Below are positions 11,099-19,637 of a DNA stretch of 64,000 nucleotides, piece by piece; within the stretch, counting starts at the first letter, position 1; every line of letters begins with the position of its first letter. The stretch covers positions 3,162,001 through 3,226,000 of the forward strand of contig NC_015957.1 in the NCBI RefSeq assembly GCF_000147815.2, in the 5' to 3' direction. Made by a program: the position numbers and the translations under genes. Origin of the DNA: Streptomyces violaceusniger Tu 4113. GTDB lineage: Bacteria > Actinomycetota > Actinomycetes > Streptomycetales > Streptomycetaceae. Below the pieces are notes generated by a model that was not told where the DNA came from, did no database searches, and saw nothing but the letters and a program-made list of their open reading frames with translations.

Positions 11099-13282
11099 GT
11101 GAGCAGGGACAACGAGCGGCCGAAGGATCCGGCGGAGGCGTCGGAGGGGGAGCAGCTCGCGCTCATTCGGGAGACCGTGCGCAAGGCCAAGGGGGAGCGG
11201 GCCAGGCCGCGGACCTGGCGGGGGGCCAAGCTGGCCGGTGAGCTGCCCGTGGCGCGGGTGCTGGTCGACAAGGGGCCGGTCCACCTCGACAAGCTGTGGG
11301 ACTACGCGGTGCCGGCCGAGATGGACGCCGAGGCCCGGCCCGGGGTGCGGGTGCGGGTGCGGTTCGGGGCCGGGACGGGGAAGGTGCGCGAGGGGCGGCG
11401 CGAGGGTGGCGGGCTGCTCGACGGGTACGTCATCGAGCGCGTCGCCGAGTCCGAGTACCGGGGCCCGCTGGCCGCCCTCGCGCAGGTGGTCTCCCCGGAG
11501 CCGGTGCTGGGGCCGGGGCTGCTGGCGCTGTGCCGGGCGGTCGCCGACCGGTACGCCGGATCGCTCGCCGATGTGCTGCAGCTCGCCCTGCCCAAGCGCA
11601 ACGCCCGCGCCGAGGGCGAGCCGTCATCGCCGCCGCTGCCCCCGCCGGAGCCGCCCGCGCCCGGGAGCTGGGAGCGCTATCCGGCCGGGCCCGGGTTCCT
11701 GGAGGCGCTTGCCCGCGGTGACCGGCCGCGGGCCGTATGGACCGCGCTGCCCGGGCCGCACTGGCCCCGGGAGTGGGCCACCGCCGTGGCCGCCACGCTC
11801 GCGTCCGGGCGCGGGGCGCTCGTCGTCGTCCCGGACGGGCGGACCGCCGAGCGGGTGGACGCGGCGCTCACGGAGGTGCTCGGCGGCCCGGGGCGGCATG
11901 TGCTGCTCACCGCCGACCTCGGGCCCGAGGAGCGCTACCGCCGCTGGCTGGCGGTCAGCCGGGGCTCGGTCCGGGCGGTGGTGGGCACCCGGGCGGCGAT
12001 GTTCGCACCGGTCCGGGACCTCGGGCTGGTGGGGATCTGGGACGACGGGGACCGCAGCCACAGCGACGACCGGCTGCCGCAGCCGCACGCCCGCGATGTG
12101 CTGCTGCTGCGCGCCGTCCATGAGAAGACCGGCTTTCTCCTGGGCGACCTGGGCCGCACCGTCGAGGCCGCCCAGTTGGTGGAGAACGGCTGGGCGCGGC
12201 CGCTCGAAGCCGACCGCGAGCAGGTCCGCGCGGCCGCCCCGCTGATCCGTACGGTCGACGAGGGCGAGGTGGCCCGGGACACGGAGGCCCGTGCCGCCCG
12301 GCTGCCCACACTCGCCTGGCAGACCGTACGGGCGGCGCTGACCCGGGGCCCGGTGCTGGTACAGGTGCCGCGCCGGGGCTATGTGCCGAAGCTGGCCTGT
12401 GAGCGCTGCCGGGAGCCCGCGCGCTGTGCGCACTGCTCGGGCCCGCTGGAGGCGCGGGACGCGGAGCATCTGGTGTGCGGATGGTGCGGGCGGGACGAAC
12501 CCGCCTGGCACTGCCGTGAATGCGGGGGTGTCCGGCTGCGGGCGTCCATAGTCGGCGCCCGGCGCACCGCCGAGGAGCTGGGCCGCGCCTTCCCGGCCGT
12601 GCCCGTGCGCACCTCCGGCCGCGACCATGTGCTGACGTCCGTCCCCGACCGTCCGGCGCTCGTCGTGAGCACGCCGGGCGCCGAGCCGGTCGCCGAGGGC
12701 GGTTACGCCGCGGCGCTGCTGCTCGACGGCTGGGCCCTGCTCGGCCGCCCCGACCTGCGCGCCGGTGAGGACGCGCTGCGCCACTGGCTGGAGGCGGCCT
12801 CACTGGTCCGCGGCCACGGTGACGGGGGCGGGGGCGAGGGCGAGGGGGGCGACGGCGGGGGCGGCACGGTAGTGATCATGGCCGAGCCGACGCAGCGGCC
12901 CGTCCAGGCACTGGTGCGCTGGGACCCGGCCGGGTATGCGGCACGTGAGCTGGCCGAGCGGTCCCAGCTAGGCTTTCCGCCGATCTCACGGATGGCGGCG
13001 GTGACCGGCCCCGCGGAGGCGGTGGCCGAGCTGATCGCCTCGGCCGGGCTGCCCGAGGGGGCCGAGACGCTGGGCCCGGTCCCGCTGCCCCCGGCGCCCC
13101 CTGGACGTCCGCGCCGCCCCGGAGACCCGCCGCCGGGCGAGGTCTGGGAGCGCGCGCTGCTGCGGGTACCTCCCGGCCAGGGCAGCGCCCTCGCGGCGGC
13201 CCTCAAGGAGGCGAAGGCGGGCCGCCTGGCGCGGGGGGAGAAGGATCCCGCGGTGCGGGTGGATCCGCTGGATATTGGCTGA
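11099..13282 (+). CDS. priA: PriA-like primosomal protein N', helicase motifs degenerate
   Basis: Replication-restart protein homologue of 727 aa. The N-terminal DNA-binding domain is clear: VARVLVDKGPVHLDKLWDYA and RPGVRVRVRFG. The central region has lost the Walker A GSGKT sequence; the matching area reads GALVVVPDGRTAERV. The DEEH box position reads GIWDDGDRSHSDD. The zinc cluster survives (CERCREPARCAHC, CGWCGRDEPAWHCRECGG, about residues 430-475). Actinobacterial PriA proteins are known to lack helicase residues, so this is probably a functional non-helicase protein. The C-terminal part has low-complexity glycine and proline insertions. It starts at GTG 11099. Confidence 0.9.
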   Translation: MSRDNERPKDPAEASEGEQLALIRETVRKAKGERARPRTWRGAKLAGELPVARVLVDKGPVHLDKLWDYAVPAEMDAEARPGVRVRVRFGAGTGKVREGRREGGGLLDGYVIERVAESEYRGPLAALAQVVSPEPVLGPGLLALCRAVADRYAGSLADVLQLALPKRNARAEGEPSSPPLPPPEPPAPGSWERYPAGPGFLEALARGDRPRAVWTALPGPHWPREWATAVAATLASGRGALVVVPDGRTAERVDAALTEVLGGPGRHVLLTADLGPEERYRRWLAVSRGSVRAVVGTRAAMFAPVRDLGLVGIWDDGDRSHSDDRLPQPHARDVLLLRAVHEKTGFLLGDLGRTVEAAQLVENGWARPLEADREQVRAAAPLIRTVDEGEVARDTEARAARLPTLAWQTVRAALTRGPVLVQVPRRGYVPKLACERCREPARCAHCSGPLEARDAEHLVCGWCGRDEPAWHCRECGGVRLRASIVGARRTAEELGRAFPAVPVRTSGRDHVLTSVPDRPALVVSTPGAEPVAEGGYAAALLLDGWALLGRPDLRAGEDALRHWLEAASLVRGHGDGGGGEGEGGDGGGGTVVIMAEPTQRPVQALVRWDPAGYAARELAERSQLGFPPISRMAAVTGPAEAVAELIASAGLPEGAETLGPVPLPPAPPGRPRRPGDPPPGEVWERALLRVPPGQGSALAAALKEAKAGRLARGEKDPAVRVDPLDIG

Positions 13283-14043
13283 CCTGAGCTGATCCCGGTC
13301 TGGGGATTGGCTGACCTCGGCCTGGGCATTGGCCGACCTCGGCTGCTCCCGGCCGGGGGCGCGCACCGGGTGCTGCGGCCGGGGGCGCGCACCGGGTGCT
13401 GCGGAGTGTCCGGGGGCCGCAGGGCCTCCGGGTGCTGGGGCTTACCGGCCGGGGGCGCCCTTCGGAGTGACCGGGTAAGCCGCAGGTCGGATCCTGCCGG
13501 GACAGCTCGGTCGAAGTGGACCCGGGGCGGCCGCAGTTGCGCACCTTGCCTGGCACATGGGCCGTCAGCCAGTCGGACGCGGCGCCGATGCCCTGGAGCA
13601 CGGAGCCCCCGGCCGGGACCGTGCCGCCGCGCTGCCGTAGTGCCTCCGGGTGCCGCAGGGCGGGTGCTGGGGTCTTCCGGCGCTCGGTTCCTCTGGCCTG
13701 GTGCGCCCGTCCGGCGGCAGCCAGGGCGAAGGGCAGGGTGCCGCAGAGTCTCCGGGGGCTTGGGCCTACTGGCCGGGGGCGCCCCGGAGGAACCGGGTAA
13801 GCCGCAGGGTGCCGTAAAACTTCCGGGCGCTTGGGCTTACCGGCAGGGGGCACCTCTCAGCGGTAGCTGGGGGCGAGGCGAAGGGGTGCGTCGCTGTCGT
13901 AAGGGAGAGCGCGCGCAGGCCCCTGGGGAAACGAAGGGGCCGGGCACGGTCGACCGTCGACAGGGGGTACCTCCCAGCGGTAGCTGGGGGAGGCTTTTGC
14001 GCCCCGGAGGCGAACCGAGCCTCAAAGAAAGGGGGGCGCCCAG
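13283..14043. repeat. 760-bp gene-free stretch of degenerate GC-rich repeats
   Basis: No supportable gene was found. A 24-bp unit (GGGGGCGCGCACCGGGTGCT...) occurs twice in tandem near 13357-13404. The phrase GGGCTTACCGGC recurs near 13439, 13765 (variant) and 13835. Palindromic CTCCCAGCGGTAGCTGGGGG elements lie near 13855 and 13971, a form I know as a frequent Streptomyces intergenic repeat. Open frames here lack consistent codon bias. Confidence 0.7.
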
Positions 14044-14562
14044 TCAGCCGTGGCGGGGGCCGGGGAAGGGGCTGGGGCTGGGGCGGGGGTCCTCGCGGAG
14101 CGACGGCGTCGACTGCGGCGGGACCGTGCGCGCGGCGGGCACCGAGGGTACGGCGGCGGGCTCGGTCGGGCGGCCCGGGGACGGTTCGCCGCCCTCGGGG
14201 GCGTTCTGCGCGGCGGCCCGGCGCGAGCCGTAACGGCGGTGCACCGCCTGCTTGGTGACGCCGAGCGCGGAGCCCACCGCGTCCCAGGAGAAGCCCAGCG
14301 AGCGGTCGAAGTCGACGGCGGCGGTGACCAGCGTCTCGACGCTGTCGCGCAGTTCCTGGGCGAGCCGCACGGTGGGGGCCGGAGCGCGTCCGTAGACCAC
14401 GAAACCGGCGGCCGGGCCGGTGCGACGGGGGCGGTAGACGTTGCCGAGCTGGGCGGTGAGCGTGCGCAGCGCGTCCACCTGCCGGCGGACCCGCTCGATG
14501 TCCCGGACCAGGAGGTGCAGGCTGGCCCGTGCCTGGGCGTCATGAGTTGCGTGGTCGGCCAT
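14044..14562 (-). CDS. Conserved hypothetical protein with a helix-turn-helix-like segment
   Basis: Protein of 172 aa. The N-terminal half (residues 1-60) looks helical and coiled ([20 protein letters not shown]). A segment around residues 85-125, [20 protein letters not shown] followed by HRRYGSR, resembles a helix-turn-helix. The last 45 residues are a proline/serine-rich disordered tail. I chose ATG 14562, with GAGAGG about seven bases upstream, over a 53-residue longer in-frame start that runs through the divergent promoter region. It diverges from fmt. It may be a small DNA-binding protein; no target is evident. Confidence 0.7.
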   Translation of the reverse strand: MADHATHDAQARASLHLLVRDIERVRRQVDALRTLTAQLGNVYRPRRTGPAAGFVVYGRAPAPTVRLAQELRDSVETLVTAAVDFDRSLGFSWDAVGSALGVTKQAVHRRYGSRRAAAQNAPEGGEPSPGRPTEPAAVPSVPAARTVPPQSTPSLREDPRPSPSPFPGPRHG

Positions 14563-14836
14563 GTACAAGCCTCTCGAACGGGCGTTGACGGGGGATGGGG
14601 GATGGAGGGGGCTGATGCTGGAGGGGGAAGTCGAACGGGCGGCGGGAAACGCATCGGGCCGCGGCAGCGGCCCGATGCGGTCAATCTGCCTTGACCAACG
14701 CGGCACCCGCCCGTCGGTCACGGTCCGGGGCGTGCGGCAGTCCGCCCGTACGCCCCCTCGGCCGGCGGACCATAGACTTCAGGGGCTGTTTGCGACGTTC
14801 CGCCGTATCCGCTGTGTGAGAGGTAGTTCGCCACCC

Positions 14837-15769
14837 ATGAGGCTCGTGTTCGCCGGTACCCCCGAGGTAGCCCTGCCCGCTCTGGACGCGCTGATCGCGT
14901 CGGAGAAGCACGAGGTGGTGGCCGTGGTGACCCGTCCCGACGCGCCCGCCGGGCGCGGTCGCCGGATGGTGGCCAGCCCGGTCGCCGAACGGGCCGAGGA
15001 GGCGGGTATCGAGGTGCTCAAGCCCGCCAAGCCGCGCGATCCGGAGTTCCTCGCCCGGCTCGGCGAGATCGCACCGGACTGCTGCCCGGTGGTGGCCTAC
15101 GGCGCGCTGCTGCCCAAGGCCGCGCTGGAGATCCCGGCGCATGGCTGGGTCAATCTGCACTTCTCGCTGCTCCCGGCGTGGCGGGGCGCGGCACCCGTGC
15201 AGCACTCGGTGCTCGCGGGCGACGAGATGACCGGCGCCTCGACCTTCCAGATCGAGGAAGGGCTGGACTCCGGGCCGGTGTTCGGGGTGGTGACGGAGGA
15301 GGTGCGGGCCACCGACACCAGCGGCGATCTGCTGACCCGGCTCGCCTTCGCCGGTGCGGGGCTGCTCGAGGCGACGATGGACGGCATCGAGAACGGCACG
15401 CTGCTCCCGGTGCCGCAGCCTGCCGAGGGCATCTCGCTCGCCCCGAAGATCACCGTCGAGGACGCGAAGATCGACTGGACGGCGCCCGCGCTGCGCGTCG
15501 ACCGGCTGGTGCGGGCGTGCACCCCCGCCCCGGGTGCGTGGACCACCTTCCGTGAGGAGCGGCTGAAGGTCGTCTCGGCGCGGCCGGTGGCGGACCGTAC
15601 GGATCTGGAGCCCGGGCGGCTGGCCGCGACCAAGAAGGCCGTGTACGTGGGCACCGGCAGCCATGCCGTCGAGCTGGCCTGGGTGCGGCCGCAGGGCAAG
15701 AAGCCGATGCTCGCGGCGGATTGGGCGCGCGGGGTGCGGATCGCGGAGGGCGAGCGGCTCGGGGCCTGA
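14837..15769 (+). CDS. fmt: Methionyl-tRNA formyltransferase
   Basis: Formylates initiator methionyl-tRNA. The 310-aa protein begins [20 protein letters not shown]. It has the formyltransferase signature [20 protein letters not shown], with the catalytic Asn/His region, and the C-terminal OB-like tRNA-binding domain ([20 protein letters not shown]). ATG 14837 is preceded by GAGAGG at 14818-14823, a slightly long spacing. The longer open frame upstream is out of family. In Streptomyces fmt usually sits between priA and rsmB; here an ABC exporter separates fmt from rsmB. Confidence 0.96.
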   Translation: MRLVFAGTPEVALPALDALIASEKHEVVAVVTRPDAPAGRGRRMVASPVAERAEEAGIEVLKPAKPRDPEFLARLGEIAPDCCPVVAYGALLPKAALEIPAHGWVNLHFSLLPAWRGAAPVQHSVLAGDEMTGASTFQIEEGLDSGPVFGVVTEEVRATDTSGDLLTRLAFAGAGLLEATMDGIENGTLLPVPQPAEGISLAPKITVEDAKIDWTAPALRVDRLVRACTPAPGAWTTFREERLKVVSARPVADRTDLEPGRLAATKKAVYVGTGSHAVELAWVRPQGKKPMLAADWARGVRIAEGERLGA

Positions 15770-15841
15770 GCGGACCACGGGGCTGAAGCCGCTCCAGCGG
15801 CACACGCCACAGGACCGAGGCGGACCCAGCGGCACGGCGAT

Positions 15842-15916
15842 CCCGAGCAGGTCCACAGGGCAGAAACCCGAGCAGGTCCACAGGGCAGAAACCCGAGCAG
15901 GTCCGCAGGGCTGAAA
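15842..15916 (+). repeat. Three tandem 25-bp repeats after fmt
   Basis: The unit CCCGAGCAGGTCCACAGGGC plus AGAAA is exact at 15842-15866 and 15867-15891. It recurs with two mismatches at 15892-15916. The array lies between fmt and the exporter promoter and shows no coding potential. Confidence 0.85.
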
Positions 15917-15948
15917 GGCGGCCATCGGGCGCGCCGGGGCGGCGGATG

Positions 15949-15979
15949 TTGACTTCAACCTATGTTGAAGTCCTACGTT
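15949..15979 (+). promoter_or_regulatory. MerR/SoxR-type promoter with palindromic operator in a 19-bp spacer
   Basis: TTGACT (15949-15954) and TACGTT (15974-15979) are separated by 19 bases. Across the spacer lies a perfect inverted repeat: GACTTCAAC (15951-15959), a four-base centre CTAT, then GTTGAAGTC (15964-15972). An over-long 19-bp spacer holding a palindrome is the hallmark of MerR-family activated promoters. It directs the ABC exporter gene at 16005. The regulator is not encoded nearby. Confidence 0.75.
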
Positions 15980-16004
15980 CCTCATGAGACCTCGGAGGTA
16001 CGTG

Positions 16005-18020
16005 ATGGACATCGAAGTGACCGCCTGGCATTCCCTGTATCAGGCGTCCAATGCCAGTGACGACCGGCGGCCCTTCTCCCGCGAGACGCTGCGCCGCATC
16101 GGCGCCTTTGCCCGTCCGCACCGCCGTCGGCTGCAACTGTTCCTGGTGCTGAGCACGGTCACGGCGGTGCTCGCGGTGGCGACGCCGCTGCTGGCCGGCC
16201 GGGTGGTGGACGCGATCGTCCACCATTCGGGACAGGACACGGTGCTCGGGCTGGCCGGGCTCATCGCCGCCATCGCCGTGGCGGAGGCGGCCATCGGGCT
16301 GCTGACCCGCTGGCTGTCGGCGAACATCGGCGAGGGGCTGATCCTCGATCTGCGCACCTCCGTCTTCGACCACGTCCAGCGGATGCCGGTGGCGTTCTTC
16401 ACCCGGACCCGCACCGGTGCGCTGGTCAGCCGGCTCAACAACGACGTCATCGGTGCGCAGCGGGCGTTCAGCGACACCCTCTCCGGGGTGGTCGGCAATA
16501 TGGTGACGCTGCTGCTCACCCTGGTCGTCATGATCGGGATCTCGTGGCAGATCACCCTGCTGACGCTGGTGCTCCTGCCCCTCTTCCTGCTGCCCGCACG
16601 CCGGGTGGGCGGACGGCTGGCGAAGCTGCGACGCGAGGCGGCCGCGCACAACGCCGCGATGAGTACCCAGATGACCGAGCGCTTCTCCGCGCCCGGGGCC
16701 ACTCTCGTCAAGCTCTTCGGCCGGCCCGCCGACGAGTCCGCCGAGTTCGCCGCGCGGACCCGGCGGGTGCGGGACATCGGGGTGCGGACCGCGATGGTCC
16801 AGGTCTCCTTCGTGACCGCGCTGACCCTCGTCTCCGCCCTGGCCCTCGCCCTGGTCTACGGCCTCGGCGGCTGGTTCGCGCTGCACGGGCGGCTCGACCC
16901 CGGCGCCGTCGTCGCGCTCGCGCTGCTCCTCACCCGGCTGTACGCGCCGCTGACCGCGCTGGCCGGGGCGCGGGTCGAGGTCATGAGCGCGCTCGTCAGC
17001 TTCGAGCGGGTCTTCGAGGTGCTCGACCTCGAGCCGCTGATCAAGGAGAAGCCGGACGCCCGGGAGGTCCCCGACGGGCCCGTGTCCGTCGAGTTCGACC
17101 GCGTCGACTTCGGCTACCCGGCCGCGGACAAGGTCTCCCTCGCCTCCCTGGAGGAGGTCGCCACCCTGGACACCCGCGGTGGCGTCCAGGTCCTGCACCA
17201 GCTTTCCTTCCGCGCCGAACCGGGCCAGATGGTCGCGCTGGTGGGCTCCTCCGGCGCCGGGAAGTCGACCATCGCGCAGCTACTGCCGAGGCTCTACGAC
17301 GCCGACGGCGGCGCCGTACGGCTCTCCGGGGTGGACGTCCGCGATCTGACCGCCGATTCGATCCGCGCCACCCTCGGCATGGTCACGCAGGACGGCCATC
17401 TCTTCCACGACTCGATCCGCGCCAATCTGCTGCTGGCCCGGCCGGAGGCCACCGACGAGGAGCTGTGGGAAGTGCTGCGCCGGGCCCGGCTGGAGGGGCT
17501 GATCGCTTCCCTGCCGGACGGGCTGGAGACCGTCGTGGGCGAGCGCGGCTACCGCCTCTCCGGCGGTGAGCGCCAGCGGCTGACCATCGCCCGGCTGCTG
17601 CTGGCCCGGCCCCGGGTGGTGATCCTCGACGAGGCCACCGCGCATCTGGACGCCACTTCGGAGGCGGATGTGCAGGAGGCGCTCGGCGAGGCGCTGGAGG
17701 GGCGCACCGCGATGGTGATCGCCCATCGGCTGTCCACGGTTCGGGCGGCGGATCTCATTCTCGTCGTCGAGGACGGGCGGATCGTGGAGCGCGGTACGCA
17801 CACCGCGCTGCTGGCCGCCGGAGGCCGCTACGAGGAGCTGTACCGCACCCAGTTCGAGCAGCCGGCCCCGATGGGCGACGGGTTCGCCGTGGACGGAGCG
17901 AGTGCCCCCGGCACCGGCACGAAGGTGGCGGTCGTGGACGGAGCGAGTGCCCCCGGCACCGGCGCCGAGGTCACGGCCCTGGACGGCGGCCCCACGGCCG
18001 CCGAGGCCCCGGCGACGTAG
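16005..18020 (+). CDS. ABC exporter, fused transmembrane and ATPase domains
   Basis: Half-transporter of 671 aa that should work as a dimer in the membrane. An ABC type 1 transmembrane domain spans roughly residues 40-320. The nucleotide-binding domain follows, with Walker A LVGSSGAGKST (about 411), signature LSGGERQRL (about 516) and Walker B VVILDEATAHLD (about 541). The last 40 residues include a duplicated DGASAPGTG segment from a 30-bp repeat. ATG 16005 has GGAGG at 15994-15998. The MerR-type promoter suggests induction by a drug or redox signal. The substrate is unknown. Confidence 0.9.
   Translation: MDIEVTAWHSLYQASNASDDRRPFSRETLRRIGAFARPHRRRLQLFLVLSTVTAVLAVATPLLAGRVVDAIVHHSGQDTVLGLAGLIAAIAVAEAAIGLLTRWLSANIGEGLILDLRTSVFDHVQRMPVAFFTRTRTGALVSRLNNDVIGAQRAFSDTLSGVVGNMVTLLLTLVVMIGISWQITLLTLVLLPLFLLPARRVGGRLAKLRREAAAHNAAMSTQMTERFSAPGATLVKLFGRPADESAEFAARTRRVRDIGVRTAMVQVSFVTALTLVSALALALVYGLGGWFALHGRLDPGAVVALALLLTRLYAPLTALAGARVEVMSALVSFERVFEVLDLEPLIKEKPDAREVPDGPVSVEFDRVDFGYPAADKVSLASLEEVATLDTRGGVQVLHQLSFRAEPGQMVALVGSSGAGKSTIAQLLPRLYDADGGAVRLSGVDVRDLTADSIRATLGMVTQDGHLFHDSIRANLLLARPEATDEELWEVLRRARLEGLIASLPDGLETVVGERGYRLSGGERQRLTIARLLLARPRVVILDEATAHLDATSEADVQEALGEALEGRTAMVIAHRLSTVRAADLILVVEDGRIVERGTHTALLAAGGRYEELYRTQFEQPAPMGDGFAVDGASAPGTGTKVAVVDGASAPGTGAEVTALDGGPTAAEAPAT
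17888..17963 (+). repeat. Duplicated 30-bp segment within the exporter C-terminus
   Basis: CGTGGACGGAGCGAGTGCCC with ten further bases occurs at about 17888-17917 and again at 17934-17963. In frame it gives two copies of DGASAPGTG in the hydrophilic tail. Confidence 0.8.
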
Positions 18021-18064
18021 GCTGGTCTCTTCAAGCCCGATCCGTCCCCCGGAGCACATTTCCC

Positions 18065-19534
18065 GTGACCGACCAGCCCCGTCGTCGCCGTCCCCACGCC
18101 CCGCCCCGGCCTGGCAAGCCCTATCGCCGCCCGCAGAAGGACCCCGTGCGGATCCTCGCCTTCGAGGCGCTGCGGGCGGTCGACGAACGGGACGCGTACG
18201 CCAACCTCGTTCTCCCGCCCCTGCTGCGCAAGGCGCGGGAGAGCGCGGAGGCCGGCGGGCCGCGGTTCGACGCCCGGGACGCGGCGCTCGCCACCGAGCT
18301 GGTCTACGGCACCCTGCGCCATCAGGGCACCTACGACGCGATCATCGCCGAATGCGTGGACCGCCCGCTGCGCGAGGTGGATCCGCCCGTGCTCGATGTG
18401 CTGAACCTCGGCGCCCATCAGCTTCTGGGGACCCGTATCCCTACGCACGCCGCCGTCTCGGCCAGCGTCGAGCTGGCGCGGGTGGTGCTCGGCGACGGCC
18501 GGGCCAAGTTCGTCAACGCGGTGCTGCGCAGGATCGCCGCCCATGACCTCGACGGCTGGCTGGAGCGGGTCGCCCCGCCCTACGACGAGGACCCCGAGGA
18601 GCATCTGGGCGTCCGCCACTCGCATCCGCGCTGGGTCGTCTCCGCCCTGTGGGACGCGCTCGGCGGCGGCAGCTCCGGGATCGAGGAGCTGCTGGCCGCG
18701 GACAACGAACGGCCCGAGGTCACCCTCGTCGCCCGCCCCGGCCGGTCCACGGCCGGGGAGTTGCTGGACGCGGTGGGCGAGGGGGCCGCGGTACAGGGCC
18801 GCTGGTCACCGTACGCGGTGCGGCTCACCGAGGGCGGGGAGCCCGGGGCGCTGGAGGCGGTGCGCGAGGGGCGTGCCGGGGTGCAGGACGAGGGCAGCCA
18901 ACTGGTGGCCCTCGCGCTGGCGAACGCGCCGCTGGAGGGGGAGGACCGGCGCTGGCTGGACGGCTGCGCGGGCCCCGGCGGCAAGGCCGCGCTGCTCGCC
19001 GCGCTGGCCGCGGAGCGCGGCGCCGCGCTGCTGGCCGCCGAGAAGCAGCCGCACCGGGCCCGGCTGGTGGCCAGGGCCCTGGCGGGCAACCCCGGCCCGT
19101 ACCAGGTGATCGCCGCGGACGGCACCCGGCCGCCGTGGCGGCCCGGCGCCTTCGACCGGGTGCTGGTGGATGTGCCGTGCACCGGGCTCGGTGCGCTGCG
19201 CCGCCGCCCCGAGGCGCGCTGGCGGCGCCGCCCCGAGGACCTCGACGGCTTCGCCCCGCTGCAGCGCGGGCTGCTGCGGGAGGCCCTGGCCTCGGCGCGG
19301 ATCGGCGGCGTGGTCGGCTATGCGACCTGTTCCCCGCATCCGGCCGAGACCAGGGCCGTGGTCGAGGACGTCCTCAAGGGGCGTGGCGGCCCGGCCGTCT
19401 CCGCGGAGTGGATCGACGCCCGTCCGCTGCTGCCGGGGGTGCCCGAGCTGGGCGACGGCCCGGACATCCAGCTATGGCCGCACCGGCACGGTACGGACGC
19501 CATGTATCTGGCCCTGCTGCGCCGCACCGGCTGA
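18065..19534 (+). CDS. rsmB: 16S rRNA (cytosine-C5) methyltransferase, RsmB/Sun family
   Basis: Methylates a cytosine of 16S rRNA with S-adenosylmethionine. The 489-aa protein has an arginine/proline-rich N-terminus. A NusB-like RNA-binding domain follows (about residues 25-165, RILAFEALRAVDERDAYANL and GRAKFVNAVLRRI). The methyltransferase domain has the AdoMet motif DGCAGPGGKAALLAAL, the PCTG motif (DVPCTGLGALRRRPEARWRR) and the catalytic cysteine in GYATCSPHPAET. GTG 18065 has a GGAG about nine bases upstream. It lies 44 bases after the exporter. Confidence 0.95.
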   Translation: MTDQPRRRRPHAPPRPGKPYRRPQKDPVRILAFEALRAVDERDAYANLVLPPLLRKARESAEAGGPRFDARDAALATELVYGTLRHQGTYDAIIAECVDRPLREVDPPVLDVLNLGAHQLLGTRIPTHAAVSASVELARVVLGDGRAKFVNAVLRRIAAHDLDGWLERVAPPYDEDPEEHLGVRHSHPRWVVSALWDALGGGSSGIEELLAADNERPEVTLVARPGRSTAGELLDAVGEGAAVQGRWSPYAVRLTEGGEPGALEAVREGRAGVQDEGSQLVALALANAPLEGEDRRWLDGCAGPGGKAALLAALAAERGAALLAAEKQPHRARLVARALAGNPGPYQVIAADGTRPPWRPGAFDRVLVDVPCTGLGALRRRPEARWRRRPEDLDGFAPLQRGLLREALASARIGGVVGYATCSPHPAETRAVVEDVLKGRGGPAVSAEWIDARPLLPGVPELGDGPDIQLWPHRHGTDAMYLALLRRTG

Positions 19535-19570
19535 CCGCGCCCGGTCGCGCCGCACCGGCTGACCGCGCCC
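19519..19570 (+). repeat. 24-bp direct duplication spanning the rsmB stop codon
   Basis: GCGCCGCACCGGCTGACCGC plus GCCC occurs at 19519-19542 and 19547-19570. The first copy includes the rsmB stop. The second is a downstream echo, consistent with a recent local duplication. Confidence 0.8.
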
Positions 19571-19637
19571 GTTCTTCTCGCGGGTTCCCGGAGAGAGAGC
19601 GGCCCCGGGGCATCGCACGGCCGCGGTGAACGGCGCG

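Noticed and set aside
16005..18020. The ABC exporter as the lanthipeptide transporter
   Set aside because: It is more than 4 kb away with five unrelated units between, has no peptidase domain, and has its own MerR-type promoter. A link cannot be supported from sequence.
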